Shown here piece by piece: positions 1-11,201 of a stretch of DNA of 64,000 nucleotides; within the stretch, counting starts at the first letter, position 1; each line of letters opens with the position of its first letter. The position numbers and the translations under genes were made by a program. The notes under the pieces were generated by a model. The model did not search any database. It saw only the letters and a list, made by a program, of their open reading frames with translations, and was not told the DNA's origin. The stretch covers positions 744,001-808,000 of the forward strand of contig JAQSEB010000104.1 of NCBI GenBank assembly GCA_030063045.1, written 5' to 3'. Origin of the DNA: Pratylenchus scribneri (lineage: Eukaryota; Nematoda; Chromadorea; Rhabditida; Pratylenchidae).

Positions 1-3000
1 CCCTCATTAAAATGGTTGGAATTGGAAGGAAAGGAGAATGGTTTTGTATTTTATCAAAAAAAAACGATATAATAAAATGGAGTAAACAACAAATAACAAA
101 TTGGCGAATAAACATATAAAAAAGTGGACGATGAATTCTTTTGTCGCAATTTTTGGTGGGTGAAAAGCATCATCGACCGGCAAACCAAGTGGAAAAATAG
201 GAGAGGGACGATTGTGGATAAAAATGGGAGAATATATGGCCAAAATGCCATACTCAAGCGCATCTTAAAAGTTGGCCAAAAATAGGCATTTTTATTGACT
301 AAATGATGAGAGAATTTTTTTGGGCAGTTAAAAATTGACAAAAAGTCAAAGCCAACAAAATGCTGGGGCCAAAAAATAATGGCACTTTGGCAGCAGTGAA
401 CGCGGGAGGAGGAGGAGGGGAAAGATGGGCGAGAAAAAAGAAAGAAAGCAGCCAGTCTCGGCCACATTCCCTAAATTGAATAAGCGAAAGCCGAAAATTG
501 GAGAGAAGAAAAGGATTGAGGGAGGATAAGCATTGCGGGAGGGGACAGTAAAAAATGGATTGCAATAGAAAAATTTGCAAGATTTAGTTTTGATGTGGAG
601 GAGGCATTTTTACTTAAAAAACGCAAACAAAAATGGCACAGTGTTTCAAGGGGGAGGGGGAAAACCATTCCATTACGCAGCCGGATCAATTACGCACTAT
701 GAAATAATGGAAAGAAGGAACGCGTGAAATTCGAGATGATAAAAGAGGGCTAGTGGAATTGGCGGTGAAGGGGTCATGGGAATTTGGGCTGAATTGAAAA
801 GAAGAATGACTGCTCTCGAAATTATTGAAAATATTTGGGAATAATGCCAATTTTTGGGCCTTTTTATGAATTAACAATGGAAGAAGGAAGATTGAGAAAT
901 AACAAAGAATTAGGAAATATTTTTAATTTTGAAAAATAAATTTCAAAATAAAGGGGGAGGAATGTTTGTGCGCAGCATTTTTTGTGCACTTTGATTATGC
1001 GAAATTGAAAAGAAGGGAGGGATAATTCCCTTTCATTTCACCCTATTATCCGCGCCCGCCTACATCATTTTATTTGTTCGCGAGAGTGAATAGCAGCCAA
1101 ATAAGGGGGAAAGGGCGAGAGCAGAGCTATACATCCCTTAAAAGGGGAATTGCCCATCCTTTTTTACTTAGTCTTCCGCTCCTTTCTTCTCTTCCTCCTC
1201 CACCTTCCATCATGCTCCATTCATCCCCCTTCTCATCACAAATGAGCAGTGAAGAATGGGAAAAGGGGGAAAGGAAGGGGAATGTGCTCGCTCTCGTCGG
1301 TGGTGGTTTCCATGAGCACGATGAACCTCTAAACAACCAACCAACCGACCAGCTACTGCTGCCAGCCGGCCAATTGCTTTCTGCCTCATTTCTCCATTCC
1401 CATTCTCTCTTACCGCCTTCTTATCTTTGCCCATATAAATGGTGGCTGATGCTTCGATTTAGGGAGAGGGCCTTTGGTTTGTTTGGGGTGTCCCTATTCC
1501 CTTTTTGCCTTAACAAACCAACTGGCAGTCAGTATTTTTGGCTATACTCAAAAAAGGGTCCGTTCTTCTATGTCAAGAGTGAGGGAATTCGGCCGTCTTT
1601 ATTCACTTTTCCTCCCGTCTTATATTTTACAATTGAAAAGGGCAAAATGGTGGGAATATATAGGGTGAAGGCGTTTTGCCAAGCTTTTGGATGCGGTTTG
1701 ATGGAAAAGGGAAGGACTAACCCCTTCACATTTTTGATCGCAAATAGTCAAAAATTGTCACAAATAATCAGCATCATTCATCGGTGGTCGTTAATATGAC
1801 CCTCCCCTTACCTGATCTAAATAACCTGATTGCTTGATTGTGGTATGGACTGATGGGGGGGGGGGGGGGGGGATAATAATGACATGCGCACTAATTTGTT
1901 TTTGTCTGACAATCCCGTTAATTTTATTTTTTTAATGGCGGCTTTAAAAAATGCGCGGAATGGATGAATGAATAATGGAGGGAGAAAGAAATTGGATATT
2001 AATAAAATTGTAGGTAGTTAAGGAATAGGGTAGGGGGGAATAAATTCAAATGAATAGAATGAAGAATGGATGAATAATGGTTGAATCATATGCGGAAAAA
2101 CAATAAAAAGAATGAAAACGTAAATAAAAAAGAAGGGAAAAAATCGCAACAAAAATCAAAGGGGAAGGGAAAATTCATCCGCATTTTTGAGACAGGAAAA
2201 AAAACCCGAATAATAAAACATAATAGCGCATAAAATGGGGGAGAATTGCATTCCATTCAAGTAGGAAGAAGAAAAGGGGAGCGGGAAGCGCCCTAATTAA
2301 ATCGCGAAAAATGTGATTTTACTGCCGCCGCCACAGCCATCGCCCCGATCGTTTTTTATGATTTTATTATTATTAAAGTTAGTTAGTCTGGCTGGCTGGC
2401 GAGGATGAAGTTGGTTGGTTGGTTGGATTGTTTGCTGCGGGGGAAGAAGATGAAGATGAGGAGGGAAATGGGAGGAAAAGGCAAGTGGTTGGTTGATGAA
2501 AATGAACGATTTGTCGGCAGGCTAAAAGTTGGAAAAAAATGATGATGAGCGAGGAGAGCGAAGGAAGGAGGGGAAGGGGAAGCGTGCGGGCGAACAATGG
2601 CGGATGGGATAGAAGGGAGGAAGAGAGGATGATCGCAAATAAATAGGAGGGAGCGGCGGAAGACGGTTGGTGGATTGGAGCAGAGCGCAGCGAAAAGATG
2701 TAGGGTTTTGGGTTGGGCAATGGGGGAATGAACAAAACGGCTGGCGCAGGTGTCAGTAAAAAAAGGGAAGGGAAGACGAAGTGGAAGCGAAGAAGTAAAG
2801 CAATCGGGAGAATGAATGTTGCTGATGTTGGAAAGGGAAAATCAATGGTTGGAAAGGAACTGATGGATGTGGGTGATTTCCTAAGAGAGCAAAACTGACT
2901 CGATTTAAAGAGTTAAAACAGTGGAAGGAGGAGGAAAAAACTGCCGCCGCGAGAGCCGAGTGAAGGGAATAGCGAATATTTAGTTTTTAGGCAGTCAGTT

Positions 3001-3491
3001 CAGTCAGCTATTTTCCATCCCTTCCATCAATCAATTTGGAGAGAAAAACTAAAACCAACCAACCTTCTTCATTTTCTCGGCTGACGCTCGATCGTTGTGA
3101 TGGCTGCCTTTTTCTTCGTCCCCGCTCCCGTCTTCTTCTTCCGCATTCCTCCAATTGAACAGTCGGTGAAGGTATCCATCACCGCCAGAAGAAGAGATGA
3201 AGCGGTGGTTTTGCCCAGAAATTCCAAGTAGTGGTTCATCAATTTGGCACATCTTTTGATGATTGACTTTGACTTGAATAAAAAATGGAAATTAAAAAGT
3301 CGAAATTTAATGGAAAAATATTTTAATAATTGTGTTCAAACTTAATAAGAATAATTGGGCAAACAAATTTTTCTTCATTTTTAATCAACAAAATTTTTTA
3401 ACAAAAACAATATTCAATCAAAATTGAGAGGAATATTTCCAAATAAAATCGGTCATTTTTCCTCCTTTTTCATTCATCTCATTCAATTAAC
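1..3491. other. Purine-rich region without a recognisable gene
   Basis: No reading frame here reads like a protein. The longest, 1074-1799 on the plus strand, is low-complexity and rich in Ser, Leu and Pro. The plus strand is strongly G/A-rich (runs of gga, gaa and agg), with short (ggtt)n and (aacc)n microsatellites near 1336-1350 and 2407-2424 and an 18-nt G tract at 1855-1872. It lies downstream of rps-6. It may be the regulatory or intronic part of a gene outside the window, but nothing in the sequence shows this. Confidence 0.5.
1855..1872 (+). repeat. G18 homopolymer tract
   Basis: Eighteen consecutive G on the plus strand. It is one of several G or C tracts of 10 or more in the window. 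Confidence 0.95.
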
Positions 3492-5149
3492 TCATTTCTG
3501 TCCACTCTTCTTTGTGAAGGAATGCTTCGGCTCTGATTCGGATGTCTTGGATTGCGATGCCGAAGAACGACGACGAGCCTTCTCAGCTTGTTTTTCCTGA
3601 AAAAATAAATTATTAAAATTTAAGAAAATAATTCAAACCTTTGCATATTTTGCCAAAGTCTGGTGGTAAAGGGCAGCTTCCTCTCGGCGTTTCACGCGGC
3701 GCTTATTCTTGAGGGAAATTCGTCGACGCTTACGTTGCAAAGTGATTGGTGTGACCAAACGCTGGATTTTGGGCGTTTTGGTGCGAGGTTTCTTCCCTTA
3801 AAGGAAGAATTTAATACATATTATGGTTATGAGTTATGGCTTTGATTTAAAAGCATTTTTAAGATAATGTTAATAATTATTTGACTCTATATGAAAGAAG
3901 GCCCTTTTTAAAAATTTTTGGTCGCTTCGCTCGTCGCTCCGCGAAATTCACTCCGTTCAATCCTATCCTTGACCCTAACCCTAAAGCCTAAACCTAAACC
4001 CCTAACCATATTTTGAACAGTTCAATTTGCCTTTTTATTTGAATTATAATGTCAACTCAAGACCTAAGTTTGAGGAGATGTCGCCTTTATATATGTATAA
4101 TTCCATCACCGGTCCGATCGGTAAAATTGTAAATATATATCGGTTTGAGGTTGAGTCAGGGATTCTCTTTCCAATCGAGCGCTGCTCTTTTCAGATCTAT
4201 AATGTCAATTCAAGACCTGAGACTGAAGAAATGTAGTCTTTATATACAATTCCATTACCAGTCCGATCGGTCTTATTGGTAGAATTTTAAAATTAATTTT
4301 TTTTAAATTTTGACTTTTATGCAAAACAATAGCAGAAACGTGCTCTGCCCTCTGCTCATCGAGATGAGTCGATTAGTATTTCATTTCATGACATTGAAAT
4401 AAATTTTTCAAAAAGGGCCTTCTTTCATATAGTGCCATTATTTTATTATGATTTAACTATTTAATATAAATGGAAGACTAAACAAAACTATAGGATCATT
4501 CATGATCATTACTAAACTCTAAATTAAAAGCTGTTGGGGATGACTCAAAATTTTTTTATGAAAAATTTGGAAACCTTCTTTTGCCGGAATTGTGCGGCGA
4601 ATAACATATTTGCGGACGTCATCCTCTTTGCTCAGATTGAATAAGCGACGAATCTTGGTGGCACGTTTTGGGCCAAGGCGGCGTGGCACGACCTTGTCAG
4701 TCAGGCCTTCGATTTCACCTTCGCCTAACAATATAAAATAATTTAAATTGGAACAAATTTCATTCAAACCTTTCTTCACAATGATGCAAGCCAGGGCGGA
4801 AAGATTGGCATCAACGATGCAGCCTCGAACAGATTTGCGCTTTCTCTCACCACGTCGTCGTTGGCGATAACACGAATGACCTTTGGACAAAAGCAGTCGG
4901 ACACGGCCATTGGTGATTACGCCCTGCTTCATTGGAAATCCTTGCTTGTCATTTCCTCCCGTAATGCGAAGCACATAGCCCTAAATTGTTCAGTAGAATA
5001 TAAAATTTTAAACGTAATTTTTGTAAACCTTCCACTCATCGCCGAGAGTATCCGCATCCACTTCTTGGGCCATTCGCTTCTCGTAGAAAATGCGGAATTT
5101 CTTCTCATCTTCAAACTCGAAAGTTTTGATATGCAACGTTCAATTTCAT
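3492..5149 (-). CDS. rps-6: 40S ribosomal protein S6 (eS6), frame broken near the start
   Basis: Protein of the small ribosomal subunit, the classic S6-kinase target. Exons (minus): 5029-5149, 4770-4980, 4575-4724, 3639-3796, 3492-3596. Diagnostic blocks are [35 protein letters not shown] and the C-terminal RRRSSAS phosphorylation site, ending KKSGQK. All junctions are in phase. The start is ATG at 5149 (MKLNVAY), with an acceptor-like TTTAG about 20 nt upstream that would suit spliced-leader addition. After MKLNVAY the frame is wrong. The family's PATG.Q segment is missing, about 17 nt are absent, and the frame continues one base out as [10 protein letters not shown]. The exon sum is 745 nt; adding 17 gives 762, divisible by 3. 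This is a real gene with either a sequence error or a true lesion. Intron 3797-4574 carries an inserted element. Confidence 0.93.
3887..4432. mobile_element. MITE-like element in an rps-6 intron
   Basis: The ends are inverted repeats of about 22 bp: CTATATGAAAGAAGGCCC at 3887 and its complement ending at 4432. Between them lie a GC-rich cgctcg/ctccgcg patch (3921-3950), a telomere-like tract of ccctaa and gcctaa units (3971-4012), and an imperfect internal direct repeat (about 4045-4127 and 4198-4275, both with gtcaa.tcaagacct and gtccgatcggt). There is no coding capacity, so it would be non-autonomous. No clear target-site duplication is seen. It accounts for about 546 bp of a 778-bp intron in a gene whose other introns are about 40-60 bp. 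A 60-nt stretch (about 4317-4374) resembles part of the element at 62037-62799. Confidence 0.75.
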
Positions 5150-5624
5150 TATTTATCGATTAAATTTGCCTAAACGTGAAAATTGATTGTAAAATTTATA
5201 TCTCAAATTAATTCTTTATTATACACATTAAACAAGTTAGCATTCTTATTCCAGTGAATTTGGTTTAATATTAGTTTTAGTTTGGGGTTTTTCTTTTTTA
5301 AACAATTCATCAAAACCACAAAACCAATCGAAAGCAATTTTCTTTTTTCTCCCTTCCTTAATTTTTAACATTCTATTTCTATGCTATGATTGTCTGCTTA
5401 GAATTCTTTGTATGCTATTTATTTAATTTTTAGGAATAAACAAAATTTCCGATTTTTAAATAGGATTTGAAAGGTTTTTAAATATACAGAATCTAAGAAT
5501 GCAAACCAAAAACGAAGGAGGTTTTATTTTTGTTAAACCTTTAAACTGATCAAACCATAATCATTTGATGTAAATTAAATTTTTTAAAGCAAATAAAGTA
5601 ATTGATAAATTGGAAAATCAATCT
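5150..5624. promoter_or_regulatory. Shared 5' region of rps-6 and vps-25
   Basis: AT-rich 475-bp gap between two divergently transcribed genes, so it must hold both promoters. The rps-6 side has a likely trans-splice acceptor (TTTAG on the minus strand, about 5170). No TATA box or other defined motif stands out. Confidence 0.45.
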
Positions 5625-6288
5625 ATGAATTTTCAATGGCCGTGGCATTTTGAATTTCCACCTTTTTTCACGTAATATTTTGATTTTCAATGATTAATTA
5701 ATTAAATTGTGCAGAATTCAACCAAATCTTTCTACGAAAGATAAACAATTAAAAGCTTGGGGCCGATTAGTGCTTGATTATTGCCAATTCAATAAAATTT
5801 ATATTGTCGATTTAGAGGAAATTGCTAAATCGGATTTGTTCAACAATCGACGTCTCAACCGTTTGTTCATTTTATTTAATTAATTAATAAAGTGCAATCA
5901 TTTTAAGGTAGATTAGACGAATCAGGAATTCGCTCTGTGTTTGACTTTCTTGAACAGCAAAAACACGTGGAGTGGAAAGACAAAAACAAAAACCGCTGCA
6001 ATATTTATTGGAGACGACCTGAAGAGTGGGGCCAACTAATTTACGAGTGGGCAAATTCAATTGGATTGCTTAATACGGTTGTGACACTTTACGAGCTTAC
6101 CAAGGGAGAGGACGCTACACAAGAATGTGGGTTTTATAAGATTAAACATTAAATTATTCTGCTAAATTTTAGCTTTCTACGGATTGGACAGAGACGTTTT
6201 ATTGAAAGGTCTTCAACATTTGGAAGATCAAGGCAAAGCAGTTTTAATTGATATTGACGGCGAGAAGGGCGGAGTCAAATTTTTGTGA
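5625..6288 (+). CDS. vps-25: ESCRT-II subunit VPS25
   Basis: Component of ESCRT-II, which sorts ubiquitinated membrane proteins into multivesicular endosomes; VPS25 bridges to ESCRT-III. Exons 5625-5671, 5715-5860, 5908-6126 and 6173-6288 give 175 aa, the normal family length. Recognised by the N-terminal WPW...FPPFFT motif (starts MNFQWPWHFEFPPFFT), the central VEW.DK...I.WRRPEEWG block and TLYELTKGED, ending GVKFL. It has two winged-helix repeats by family. The start ATG at 5625 puts WPW at residues 5-7, as in other VPS25 proteins. The stop is 23 bp before the next gene on the same strand, so the two are probably co-transcribed. Confidence 0.95.
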
Positions 6289-6311
6289 TTATCATCAAAT
6301 TCCTATTTAAT

Positions 6312-7505
6312 ATGGACGAAGAAACTAGTCAAGATAGCAATGGTAAATTCTGAATAAGTTGGAAATTATTTATTAAATTTAATTTTTAGGTGCAACTTTT
6401 TTAAAGAACAATGATAAAATAGAGGAAAATGACACAGTTTGCGTTTATGTGGATTTAGCCAACCAATATTCAATTGTTGTTAAAAGAGGTCAAACTTTAC
6501 ATATGAAATATGGAGCTTTGCGTCATGAATTCCTCATTGGAAAAAGGTTTTAATTTTATTATATGACATTTAATTATTCTCTAAATGAACAGTTATGGAG
6601 TGCCAATTAGTGCCACCGCTGGTTATATTTACGTGTTGAGGGCAAATCCAACATTGTGGACGCGGACATTGCCAAAAAGGACACAAATTTTATACACACC
6701 GGACATTGGGACCATCCTCCTTTTGCTGGACATTAAACCTGGCTCAATTGTTTGTGAGACGGGAACAGGTACAACACTACCAAAAATTCAAAATTTAATA
6801 TTAATTTTTAAGGCAGTGGTTCTTTGACTCATGCCATCGCCACCTGCGTTGCCCCAACCGGTCATGTCTATTCCTATGATGTAGATGCTTCACGCGTTAA
6901 TTCCGTTCAAAATGATATCAAAGTAAAGAATTAACGGGTCAAAATTCAATTATTTATCTGTTTAGGCCCACGGACTCGCAAACAACGCAACCATAATTGA
7001 AAGAGATGTTTACGCAATGGGTTTTGATGCCGTAAATTGTGATGCAATTTTCCTCGATTTACCATGTCCGTGGCCATTAATTGAGAAATGTAAAATGGCA
7101 TTTAATGCGGAGAGCGGTGGTCGACTAGTCAACTTTTCTCCTTGCATAGGTAAAATAATGAATATTTACATTTTAAATTTTTACTTATTTAGAACAAGTT
7201 CAACGCGTCGCCGAGGAGCTGGAACGCCATGGATTTATTGAGATTCAAACGGTCGAATTGGTTCCCCAAAAAATGAAGGTTACATTTCGCATTTATAGAA
7301 AAATGTTTATTTTAATTAAATTTAGGCAGTCGAAGTTCCCACTGAGAAATATGAATCGGTGGATGATGCCAAAAAGATTGCAATGGGATTAGAATTGGAA
7401 ACAACAAGTGAATTTGATGAACCAATTTTGGACTTAATCCCATTCCCATCGATGCAACCCACCCACACCGGATATCTTACATCGGCCACATTTTTACCCT
7501 CATAA
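6312..7505 (+). CDS. trmt-61A: tRNA (adenine-58-N1) methyltransferase catalytic subunit
   Basis: Catalytic half of the TRM6/TRM61 heterotetramer that makes m1A58 in the T-loop of tRNAs using S-adenosylmethionine. Exons 6312-6342, 6390-6546, 6593-6768, 6813-6922, 6966-7149, 7193-7278 and 7326-7505 give 307 aa, in phase. Diagnostic: an RTQILYTPDIG block, the SAM-binding GSIVCETGTGSGSLTHAI motif, the catalytic-site DAIFLDLPCPW segment, FSPCIEQVQR, and the C-terminal HTGYLTSATF. The start at ATG 6312 gives a short acidic leader; a later start would lose the beta-barrel N-domain. No AG dinucleotide lies in the 23 bp between the vps-25 stop and this ATG, so a conventional trans-splice acceptor between the two is absent. 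Confidence 0.94.
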
Positions 7506-7650
7506 AAATTTATTTCATTGAATAAAATTTGCTATAATTTATGTTAATAAAATTATGTAATAAAAGATATTGGAGTATAAAAAGATTAGATTTGGTGTAC
7601 TGGATTATTCATTTTAGGTATAGGAAATTTTTTGAATTTATCGAGGTGGA

Positions 7651-9463
7651 TCATCCCTTCATTTTGAATTCTTCGCTTTTGCCATCCACGGATGGTTGAA
7701 CCCTGCCGGTGCCGGTCGCATCATTTGTGGTCGAAACGCCTTGCACAAATTGGAGACCGGCTTTACGTGCCACTAAATTTTAAATTAGCTTGAGTATATT
7801 TTAAAATGTTCTACTTCTTCCGGCAATTGCCCTCGGCCCCAGCTCGTAGAGTTGAAAACCAGCCAACGTTGTGTGACCGACCGCGTGAAGTGCATGATGG
7901 GCGGTTTGCGAGGCCTCATCCCCATAACTAAATGTGAAAATTATAAATATTCTTAAATGTAATTTTGTACCGGATATTCACTGTTTGCACTGTCTCATTG
8001 GCCAAACAACGCATCAATGTTTTTGAGGCATCTTCCAATGACATCCACACGGTCGAAACAGCTAAATAATAAAATTATCGATTAAAATTATTGATTGATT
8101 CAATGATTTACCGGTTATTCCCCCACCAATCACGGTTGTGGTGCTTTTGATAATTCGGCCGCCTCCGCTCTCCCCGCTCAAACTATTTGCCACCTTTTGG
8201 CCCACGGCAATGCCAACATCACCAATTTTGTCAACTATTAAAAATTTAGTTTGAATTTATTTTCGAATTATGAGAAAAAAAAACTCACGAACTAATCTGG
8301 TGACCTTCGCAACCACTTTACTTCCTTTATGAAGCACAAAAACCCCATGACGAATTGCCGGATTTATGTTCATCGGTTGGTCAGTTGGCTCCTAATTTAA
8401 TTAATTAAATTAAATAAATGTAAATAAATTAAAACCATATTGGCCCGGTATTGTTCTCCCCGTTCGCTCATGAATTCGCCTGTCTTTTTGGCCACATCTT
8501 GAGTCCCCTTTGCCAAATATTCACCGGTGCTAATCAGAAATTGGGCAATCCGTTCGCTGGTCCTTTGCCTCTGTTCCGGACTCATCTCTTCCACAACGGT
8601 GCTCGATTTTAGTTCCGAAAATTGTTGTAGAGCAAAAACAAATTCATCTTCCAATCGGGGTTCAATCCCGCGCGGCAAAATAATTCCAACAAACATGTCC
8701 GGATGATCGCTGGTTGGATTTGGGACCACGTAAACACCTTTTGAGAAATATATTAAATTAATTTTGATTAAAATGTTAAAACCCAATTCATTTTTCATAA
8801 TTGTCGTTTGCTTTGAGAGTGGATAGCACCATGGACCAATTTGAATGAAAGCAGAGGGAATGGCCACAGTGCTTTGCTGGGGTGATATTTTTGAAGCTTC
8901 TTTTGGCTGTTTAAATTTGAATATGGCCAATGAGGAGGGGGGCGATGGAGCATTTGTGTTGGAATTCTACAAAATAAATTTATTTTAAATCAATTTTTGT
9001 AAATTTATTTTACCTCAATAATGACCAATTGTACACCACCGGGCAACCAATAAAACAGTTCAGCATCACCGGCACTCAAATCCCCCGTTGAATCCAATTT
9101 GCATCGAATTTCGTCAATTTTCTTAAAAATTAAAAATATTTTTTTTCTGGCCAATTCCAAACCTTTTGGTCGATATCAATTTTGTTTTTGATGTTGGCAA
9201 TCCTCTCCTCAACCAATTTTCGTACATTCACAAAACCATTCCTCAAATTTCCTTGGGATTGCTGGTCCATTTTGAGTGCCTGATCACCAATTTCCATTCC
9301 TCGTTCATACATTGACCGAGCATTATCCTTCAATAATAAAAACATTTTAAATTATAATTTATCGGACACTGACCTTATCATTCACTTCATCGTAGCATAA
9401 ACCTTGTTCAATGAATGCGTAAGCATCCGCGTATAAACATTCAACATTTGATGAATTTGCCAT
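7651..9463 (-). CDS. spg-20: Spartin (SPG20) homologue, MIT plus senescence domain
   Basis: Spartin family, linked to lipid droplets, endosomes and mitochondria in animals. Ten exons (minus): 9374-9463, 9163-9327, 9014-9121, 8783-8966, 8436-8737, 8289-8391, 8112-8234, 7971-8061, 7815-7927, 7651-7772, totalling 466 aa with all phases consistent. Residues about 1-85 form a helical MIT-type region (ARSMYERGMEIGDQAL...VEERIANIKNKI). The middle has a PH-like strand-rich segment (LFYWLPGGVQLVIIE). The C-terminal half is the glycine/alanine-rich senescence domain (VDKIGDVGIAVGQKV, HHALHAVGHTTLAGF). The start ATG at 9463 has CATTAG directly before it, suitable as a trans-splice site. It is the last gene of a three-gene minus-strand cluster, 152 bp after HP1. 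Confidence 0.85.
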
Positions 9464-9615
9464 CCTAATGATTATTAAAATTGATTAAAAATGAAAATAA
9501 ATTGAGTAAAAATATTTCATTGTTTTTGGCAACAATGATTTTATTGTAAAAATTTGGATTAAAGATTAAACACTTTTATCAGAAATAAATGTTAAATATA
9601 ACCACAAATTAGTAA

Positions 9616-10083
9616 TTAATATGAATATCGCTTCTCATAAAAGTTAATAATTAATTGTGGAGATGATTTTGAGACAATTCTGGAAGGCAAAAATTCGACA
9701 AAATCACTGCCATAATATTTGACAAGGTAGAAAATCTGAAATTATTTTATTTTTTTGATTATTTTGAAACATTTACCTCATTGCCAATTTTGGCTGCTCC
9801 AATTATATTCTCCACGGTACCATTCGGCTTCGCCTCCATCATATTGCCTAATTGTTTATTGAATTTTTCAACCAATTCAGGGCAATTCAAATTCGTTGCT
9901 GGCTCCCTAAAATAATGCTAAAATATAATTTAAAATATTTGTTTAATACCATGTGTTCATGCTTTCCGGGTGGTCCTTCCATTTTAGTAAATATTCCACA
10001 TGCCCATTCTTTTCTCGTTTGTCCAGAATGCTCTCGACGGAATGTTCCTTTCCTGCTGCTCGGCCACGTGCTCTAGAAGTCAT
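9616..10083 (-). CDS. Heterochromatin protein 1-like (chromo plus chromoshadow)
   Basis: Small HP1 protein: the chromodomain reads H3K9 methylation and the chromoshadow domain dimerises and recruits partners. Exons (minus) 9950-10083, 9777-9906 and 9616-9735 give 127 aa. The chromodomain is at residues about 14-55 ([22 protein letters not shown]...NTWEPATNL). Its aromatic cage can be traced to the Trp of LLKWK and the Trp of NTW, but the usual first aromatic (Y/F before VVE) is replaced in HSVESI. The chromoshadow domain is at about 78-127 ([20 protein letters not shown], ending [14 protein letters not shown]). The hinge is only about 20 residues, very short for HP1. It is the middle gene of the uqcr-11 / HP1 / spartin cluster. 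Confidence 0.92.
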
Positions 10084-10328
10084 TCTTCAATTTAAATAAA
10101 TTAACATTTAAAAAATTGATGAAATTTTTGTAAATATAATTCAATAAAATAATGAATATTGAGCAATAAATTAATTTATATTTTATTTTTACTGATTTTT
10201 CAATTTAAAATGGAGAACAACATTTGATGATGAATGGTACATTATATTCTAAATCATAGTCCTATATTTATCGCAATAACTTGCTGGTCATCATTGTTTG
10301 TCACCTTTCCCTGTTGCGATTTGATCAA

Positions 10329-10609
10329 TTATTCTTCTTCTTTGAATCTTTTGTTATACATTGGGATGTATTTAGCGAACCGTTTCCAATCGAAGAAATA
10401 GACAACCAAAACAAATGCGGAGGCTTAAATAATTTTGTTAAAGTGAAGAACCTTTAAAAAACTAACCGCCATATGCAGCATATGTAGGGACACTAAAATT
10501 ATTTTATAATTTAATTTTATTTTAATAATTTAATTTACTATTGTTTATTGGTAACTGCTCGCTTGAAAAATGGCGTAAGTTTCACATATTTTGTTCCAAA
10601 TATAGCCAT
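10329..10609 (-). CDS. uqcr-11: Cytochrome bc1 complex small subunit, UQCR11/QCR10 family
   Basis: Sixty-three-residue subunit of respiratory complex III in the inner mitochondrial membrane. Exons (minus) 10539-10609, 10467-10492 (a 26-nt micro-exon) and 10329-10423, all in phase. The family signature is a VPTYAAYG start to the single membrane helix, then AFVLVVYFFDWKRF, a short IPMYNKRFK tail and acidic EEE end, matching the VPT..WG...DW...VP.INGKFK pattern of UQCR11. The start ATG at 10609 gives a 24-residue matrix-side leader with Lys and Arg. It is the first gene of the minus-strand cluster, so the promoter should lie between 10610 and about 11200. Confidence 0.85.
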
Positions 10610-11201
10610 TTCCTTTGATGATGAATCACGATTGCGCAATTAACAATAATAAGTTGACTCTCTTTTTGATTCTTCTTTCTAAAAAATAGTTTAAATTATT
10701 TTTACAGCAGTCGCACTTTTTGATAAATGATATGATAATGATAAGGATTAAGGAATAGGAATAGGAAGGATGAATGATGAGTAATTTTTGGGAAAAAAAA
10801 ACATTAATAGGTAATTAGTCAGGATTCAATAACTTATCCTTTTGGGGGCATTGCCCGAAGACAATGCAGTTTCCAAAATTAATTCCAAAAACTCCGAAGA
10901 GTAATTGACCAAACAGCTCATAAGAGAGTTGGATTTTGTTGTTTTCTTAGTGGCGTTGCCCGAAGGCAATGCTGGCGCTTCCAAAATGATTTGCACCCAA
11001 GAATGGTGACCAGACACTCAAGAGCGCTGGGTTTGGTGGCTACACGATGGCTACAAGATGGCTACAGTTGGGGGATGCGCACCTCCCCACTCGACTCCCA
11101 ATTTGAGGGGAATATATGCACTTCTGAGAGGCAATTTTATATGGGATGTGTATATCAGCAGAGCAAATAGAACAAATTTTATGCTTTTTATGTCTGCGTC
11201 T
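10610..11201. other. Intergenic region between uqcr-11 and the taf-11 5' duplication
   Basis: Non-coding as far as can be seen. A short motif (ttgcccgaaggcaatgc and a variant) occurs twice, near 10851 and 10956, and each copy can form a small hairpin. It should contain the uqcr-11 cluster promoter. Confidence 0.4.

Noticed and set aside
1074..1799. 241-residue plus-strand frame
   Set aside because: Low-complexity, no recognisable domain, no convincing acceptor or start context; the region is simply poor in stops in that frame.
3971..4012. Possible internal telomere or chromosome-fusion scar
   Set aside because: The ccctaa/gcctaa units are few and degenerate and lie inside a bounded inverted-repeat element, so capture by the element is simpler than a fusion.
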